DNA of 6,575 nt from Candidatus Effluviviaceae Genus I sp. (GTDB taxonomy: Bacteria > Joyebacterota > Joyebacteria > Joyebacterales > Joyebacteraceae): positions 1-6,575 of the forward strand of contig VGIX01000062.1 of the NCBI GenBank assembly GCA_016867725.1, in the 5' to 3' direction. Numbering within the stretch: position 1 is the first letter of the stretch; every line of letters begins with the position of its first letter. Below, in pieces: positions 4,089 to 6,575 of this stretch. The position numbers and the translations under genes are program-made. Below the pieces are notes generated by a model. That model worked only from the letters and a program-made list of their open reading frames with translations, was not told the DNA's origin and made no database searches.

Positions 4089-6575
4089 CGCCCTTCGCTC
4101 CCGCCGCGCGCGTCCTGCGACAGCCCCTCGAAGTACGCGCGGATGAGGTCCCTGTACTCGCCGGGGTAGGCGCGCTCCATCGCCCTGAGGAGGTCCTCGC
4201 GAAGCCGCTGCGTCGCCCGGGTCGCGTCGTCCGGCAGCGCGCCCGGCCTTTCGCGCGCGTACTCCTCGCCGGGCCGAGACAGGCGCTCGCGGGTGTACTC
4301 GCGCCGCCGAAGCGAGCGCTGCGCGTCGAGGAGCCGCGAGAGGATCCGCTTCTGGCGGTCCACCGTCTGCTGCGAGGCGCCGGTCTTCTCCATCTCCGCG
4401 AGCGCCTTCGCCATCTCGTCCGCGGTGTCGTCGAGCCTGCCGAGGATCTCGCGGCGGTCCCCGAACTCCCTCGCGAGCCTCCTGGCGTCCTCGAGGAGCC
4501 GCTCCTGCGCGGCCATCATGTCGGCGAGCTGCCGGCTTGCCTGGGGACCCATGCCGAGCTCCTGCGTCTGCCGCTCGAGAAGCCGCGTGAGGTCGTTGAG
4601 CGACGACTGCCGCTCCGCCATCGACTGAAGCTGCTGCATGAGCTCCTCGAGCGCGCTTCCGCCGGACGACGGCGAGCTCTGCTGGCTCGTGGTGAGCAGA
4701 TCGACGATGAGCGCGTTCACCTGGCCGAGGGCGTCGCGGGCCTCCTTCCTGCCGGGCGTGGAACCCCCGTCCGCGATCCGCGACGCCGCGCGCAGCATCG
4801 CCGCCTGCGCGAGCCCGATCCTGCGATGCACGCCGGCGTCGATGACGAACGACTCCTTCGACACCGTGAACAGGCGCTGCGCCGTGGCGGTCAGCGCCTC
4901 CGCGAGGTCCGTCTGCTTCGCCACGAGCTCGACGAGCGCTCCGCGCGGGATGCGCTCGCGCGTCTCGACGGCCTTCAGGATCTTCCCCTGCTCGGCCGAC
5001 ACGCCGAGGAGCTCGTCCACCGCCCGGAGCGTGGCCTCGCGGTCCCGCTGCCTCAGGCTGCAGGCCGCGCCTCCCTGACACGCCGACGCGCGCGTGAAGA
5101 GCGTCTTGAGATCGTTCGCGGCGGACTGACACGCCCCGGCCGCCTCGGACGGCTTCGACTCCGCGAGCTTCGCCCGCCCGCGCTCCATCTTCTCGAGCGT
5201 GCCCGCCTGCCTCGTCTCCTCCGCCGCCGCGCGCATGTCGGACGCCGTGGACCGGTCCAGCGGCTCCATGCTCTCGGCGGCCTTCTCGAGGTCCGCGAGG
5301 AGCTTCTCGGCCTCCTCCTTGAGCGACGCCTGCTCGGCGGCCAGCGCGTCGCACGGTTCGCCGTCGCGGCGCTGCGAGGCCTCCTCCGCGACGCGCCCCT
5401 CGCGCTCCGCGAGGTCCTGCGCCCGGTTCGCGACGTCCGCGAGCTCCTGCTCGGCCTTGACGCGACGGAGGAGGTTCAGCGTCTGTTCGAGGCGCCGCAG
5501 GTAGTCTTCCTGCGTGAGCGTCATCTGCTCCATCGCGGCGGCGAGCTGCTGCGGCTTGATGTCGCCCATCGCCTGGCGGATGCGCTCGAGGAGCTCGCGC
5601 ATCTCGTCCGTGGCGACCTCCTCGAGGAGATCGGCGATCTCCCTCGTCTTCTCGAGCGCGTCGAGCGTGACGCGGTCGCTCTCGCTCATGTCGGCGGTCA
5701 GCTCGTCGAGGCGGTCCACGATGGCGGTCGCGTCGTCAACGACCTTCTCCTGCCTCTGGAGCGCCGCCTCGATCCGTTCCTCCTTCTGCCAGTCGAGGGT
5801 GGGGTTGCTTCTCATCTCCTCCTTGAGGCTCTCGAACTGCTCGCGCACGTCCTCCTGCTCGCCGAGGACCTCCTCGAGGTCGTCCGCGATCGCGTCCTGC
5901 TCCTCCCTCACCCTGCTGTACAGCTCGGCCACGCTCGGAAGCCGCACGAGGTAGCTCTCGCTGCGCGCCGTCTTCGGCCCGGTCACCGCGTCGTTGTCGG
6001 TGACCGCGGCGTAGTAGATGAGCACCGAGCCGGGCACCGCGCCGGTGTCTCTGAGGTCCCACAGAACGCGGCCGGCGAGCTCGCGCGGCGCCCGCGGGCC
6101 GGGCTCGGCCAGAGCGAGCGTCCCCTCGGTCGTGCCCCCCTGGACGGCGTAGTGCAGGGCGAGCCTCCCGATGCCGTAGTCGTCCACGGCCGACGCCGCG
6201 ACGGGCAGCAGCATGTCGGCGGGCGCCACGCGGTCCTCGCCCGGCTCGACGATCCGCACGAGCGGGTGCTCGTCGCGCACGGCGACGATCGACCAGGCGG
6301 CGGGGTCGGGGTTGGTCAGCCCGTCGCGGTCGGTCATCTCGATGGCGTAGGTCGTGCTCCCCGTCACGGTCAGCGTCGTCCGAAGCGCCTGTCCCCCCGC
6401 GCGCTCGAAGGCCTGCCGCACGCCGCCGGCGAACGCGAGGTCGGCGCGTGCGACAGGCTTGCTGGGCGTGACGGTGATCGTGACGTTCGTGCCGACGAGG
6501 GCCGTGATGTCGCCGCTGTTCTCGTCTACGGTGCGCGGCACGAGGCCGCTGTAGCGCGGGAACTCGTAGTCCAGC
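4085..6575 (-). CDS. DUF4175-like protein: Ig-like domains plus long coiled coils (5' end cut off)
   Basis: The frame is open to the right edge, so the start is outside; 829 residues are visible, numbered here from the first whole codon. They begin LDYEFPRYSGLVPRTVDENSGDI, which matches the Y-P-x-Y-x-G-L-x-P-R...G-x-I-x-A-L-x-G-T motif of DUF4175-type proteins. In complete members an N-terminal membrane-spanning part precedes this point. Residues about 1-212 look like two beta-rich Ig-like modules: the first ends near DRDGLTNPDP, the second contains VDDYGIGRLALHYAV and YYAAVTDND. Residues about 215-475 and 640-745 are charged heptad-rich coiled coils. A Ser/Gly hinge lies near 630-640, followed by ALEELMQQLQSMAERQSSLN. 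The C-terminal block RILSRLLDAQRSLRRREYTRER...YPGEYRDLIRAYFEGLS is typical of the family. Four cysteines occur at 408, 482, 499 and 505. The role is unknown; the likely place is the membrane with the visible part outside or in the periplasm. An internal GTG at 6541 is not the real start, because the homologous sequence continues upstream of it. Confidence 0.85.
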   Translation of the reverse strand, partial: LDYEFPRYSGLVPRTVDENSGDITALVGTNVTITVTPSKPVARADLAFAGGVRQAFERAGGQALRTTLTVTGSTTYAIEMTDRDGLTNPDPAAWSIVAVRDEHPLVRIVEPGEDRVAPADMLLPVAASAVDDYGIGRLALHYAVQGGTTEGTLALAEPGPRAPRELAGRVLWDLRDTGAVPGSVLIYYAAVTDNDAVTGPKTARSESYLVRLPSVAELYSRVREEQDAIADDLEEVLGEQEDVREQFESLKEEMRSNPTLDWQKEERIEAALQRQEKVVDDATAIVDRLDELTADMSESDRVTLDALEKTREIADLLEEVATDEMRELLERIRQAMGDIKPQQLAAAMEQMTLTQEDYLRRLEQTLNLLRRVKAEQELADVANRAQDLAEREGRVAEEASQRRDGEPCDALAAEQASLKEEAEKLLADLEKAAESMEPLDRSTASDMRAAAEETRQAGTLEKMERGRAKLAESKPSEAAGACQSAANDLKTLFTRASACQGGAACSLRQRDREATLRAVDELLGVSAEQGKILKAVETRERIPRGALVELVAKQTDLAEALTATAQRLFTVSKESFVIDAGVHRRIGLAQAAMLRAASRIADGGSTPGRKEARDALGQVNALIVDLLTTSQQSSPSSGGSALEELMQQLQSMAERQSSLNDLTRLLERQTQELGMGPQASRQLADMMAAQERLLEDARRLAREFGDRREILGRLDDTADEMAKALAEMEKTGASQQTVDRQKRILSRLLDAQRSLRRREYTRERLSRPGEEYARERPGALPDDATRATQRLREDLLRAMERAYPGEYRDLIRAYFEGLSQDARGGSEGR

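Larger units (their letters stand above)
932..6575 (-). other. Three-gene operon: DUF4175-like, TPR, 'AsnB-like' exported protein
   Basis: The three genes share one strand, with a 4-base overlap at the first junction and a 4-base gap at the second. Both downstream starts have ribosome binding sites inside the preceding coding region, and there is no room for internal promoters between them. The TPR and AsnB-like products have signal peptides, and the DUF4175-like family is membrane-bound, so all act in the envelope. The promoter and probably more genes lie beyond the right edge. The only candidate end signal is the inverted repeat at 884-913. Confidence 0.75.

Noticed and set aside
2085-4169. 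A 694-codon open frame on the plus strand opposite the TPR gene.
   Set aside because: The translation is Arg/Pro/Gly-rich without any recognisable domain, while the minus-strand frame gives a clean signal peptide and TPRs. Long antisense frames are expected in DNA this rich in GC.
4089-5354. The TPR reading frame stays open for 1266 bases upstream of its ATG, which would suggest a 1026-residue fusion protein.
   Set aside because: The upstream part translates to Arg/Gly/Ala-rich low-complexity sequence and overlaps the well-supported DUF4175-like frame. The ATG at 4088 has an ATGA overlap, a ribosome binding site and a signal peptide.
6539-6541. GTG at 6541 as the start of the DUF4175-like gene.
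   Set aside because: The conserved motif LDYEFPRYSGL is encoded directly upstream in the same frame, so the gene continues past the right edge.

Overview
The window is strongly GC-rich, with G or C at most third codon positions. All four recognisable genes lie on the minus strand, so they are read from the right end to the left. I see no tRNA, rRNA, CRISPR array or mobile element. The gene set is a DUF4175-type coiled-coil protein, a TPR lipo/periplasmic-type protein and a secreted protein of the family usually mislabelled 'asparagine synthetase B'. From memory of where these families occur, it suggests a high-GC bacterium of the Fibrobacteres-Chlorobi-Bacteroidetes (FCB) side of the tree, for example Gemmatimonadota, Latescibacterota, Eisenbacteria or Krumholzibacteriota. 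The phylum cannot be fixed from this sequence alone.

Layout in order of transcription. (1) 6575-4085: the 3' 829 codons of a large protein with Ig-like beta domains followed by long coiled coils. Its start lies beyond the right edge. (2) 4088-2274: a 604-residue exported TPR protein whose ATG overlaps the previous TGA (ATGA). (3) 2269-932: a 445-residue exported protein, starting with GTG 4 bases after the TPR stop and preceded by a GGAGG inside the TPR gene's last codons. These three are almost certainly one translationally linked operon acting at or outside the cytoplasmic membrane. (4) 931-814: a 118-base gap with a perfect 8-base inverted repeat and a close match to a sigma-54 promoter. 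(5) 813-1: the first 271 residues of a membrane sensor (two TM helices, HAMP, GAF). Its output domain is cut off at the left edge.

How they may work together: genes of types 1 and 2 often accompany MoxR ATPase, DUF58 and BatA/VWA genes in FCB-type genomes. I infer that such genes lie upstream, outside the window, and that the operon serves an envelope-associated function that has not been worked out. The sensor gene looks like a separate transcription unit under its own, possibly RpoN-dependent, promoter. The points most worth following are the uncharacterised third operon gene and the sigma-54-like promoter.
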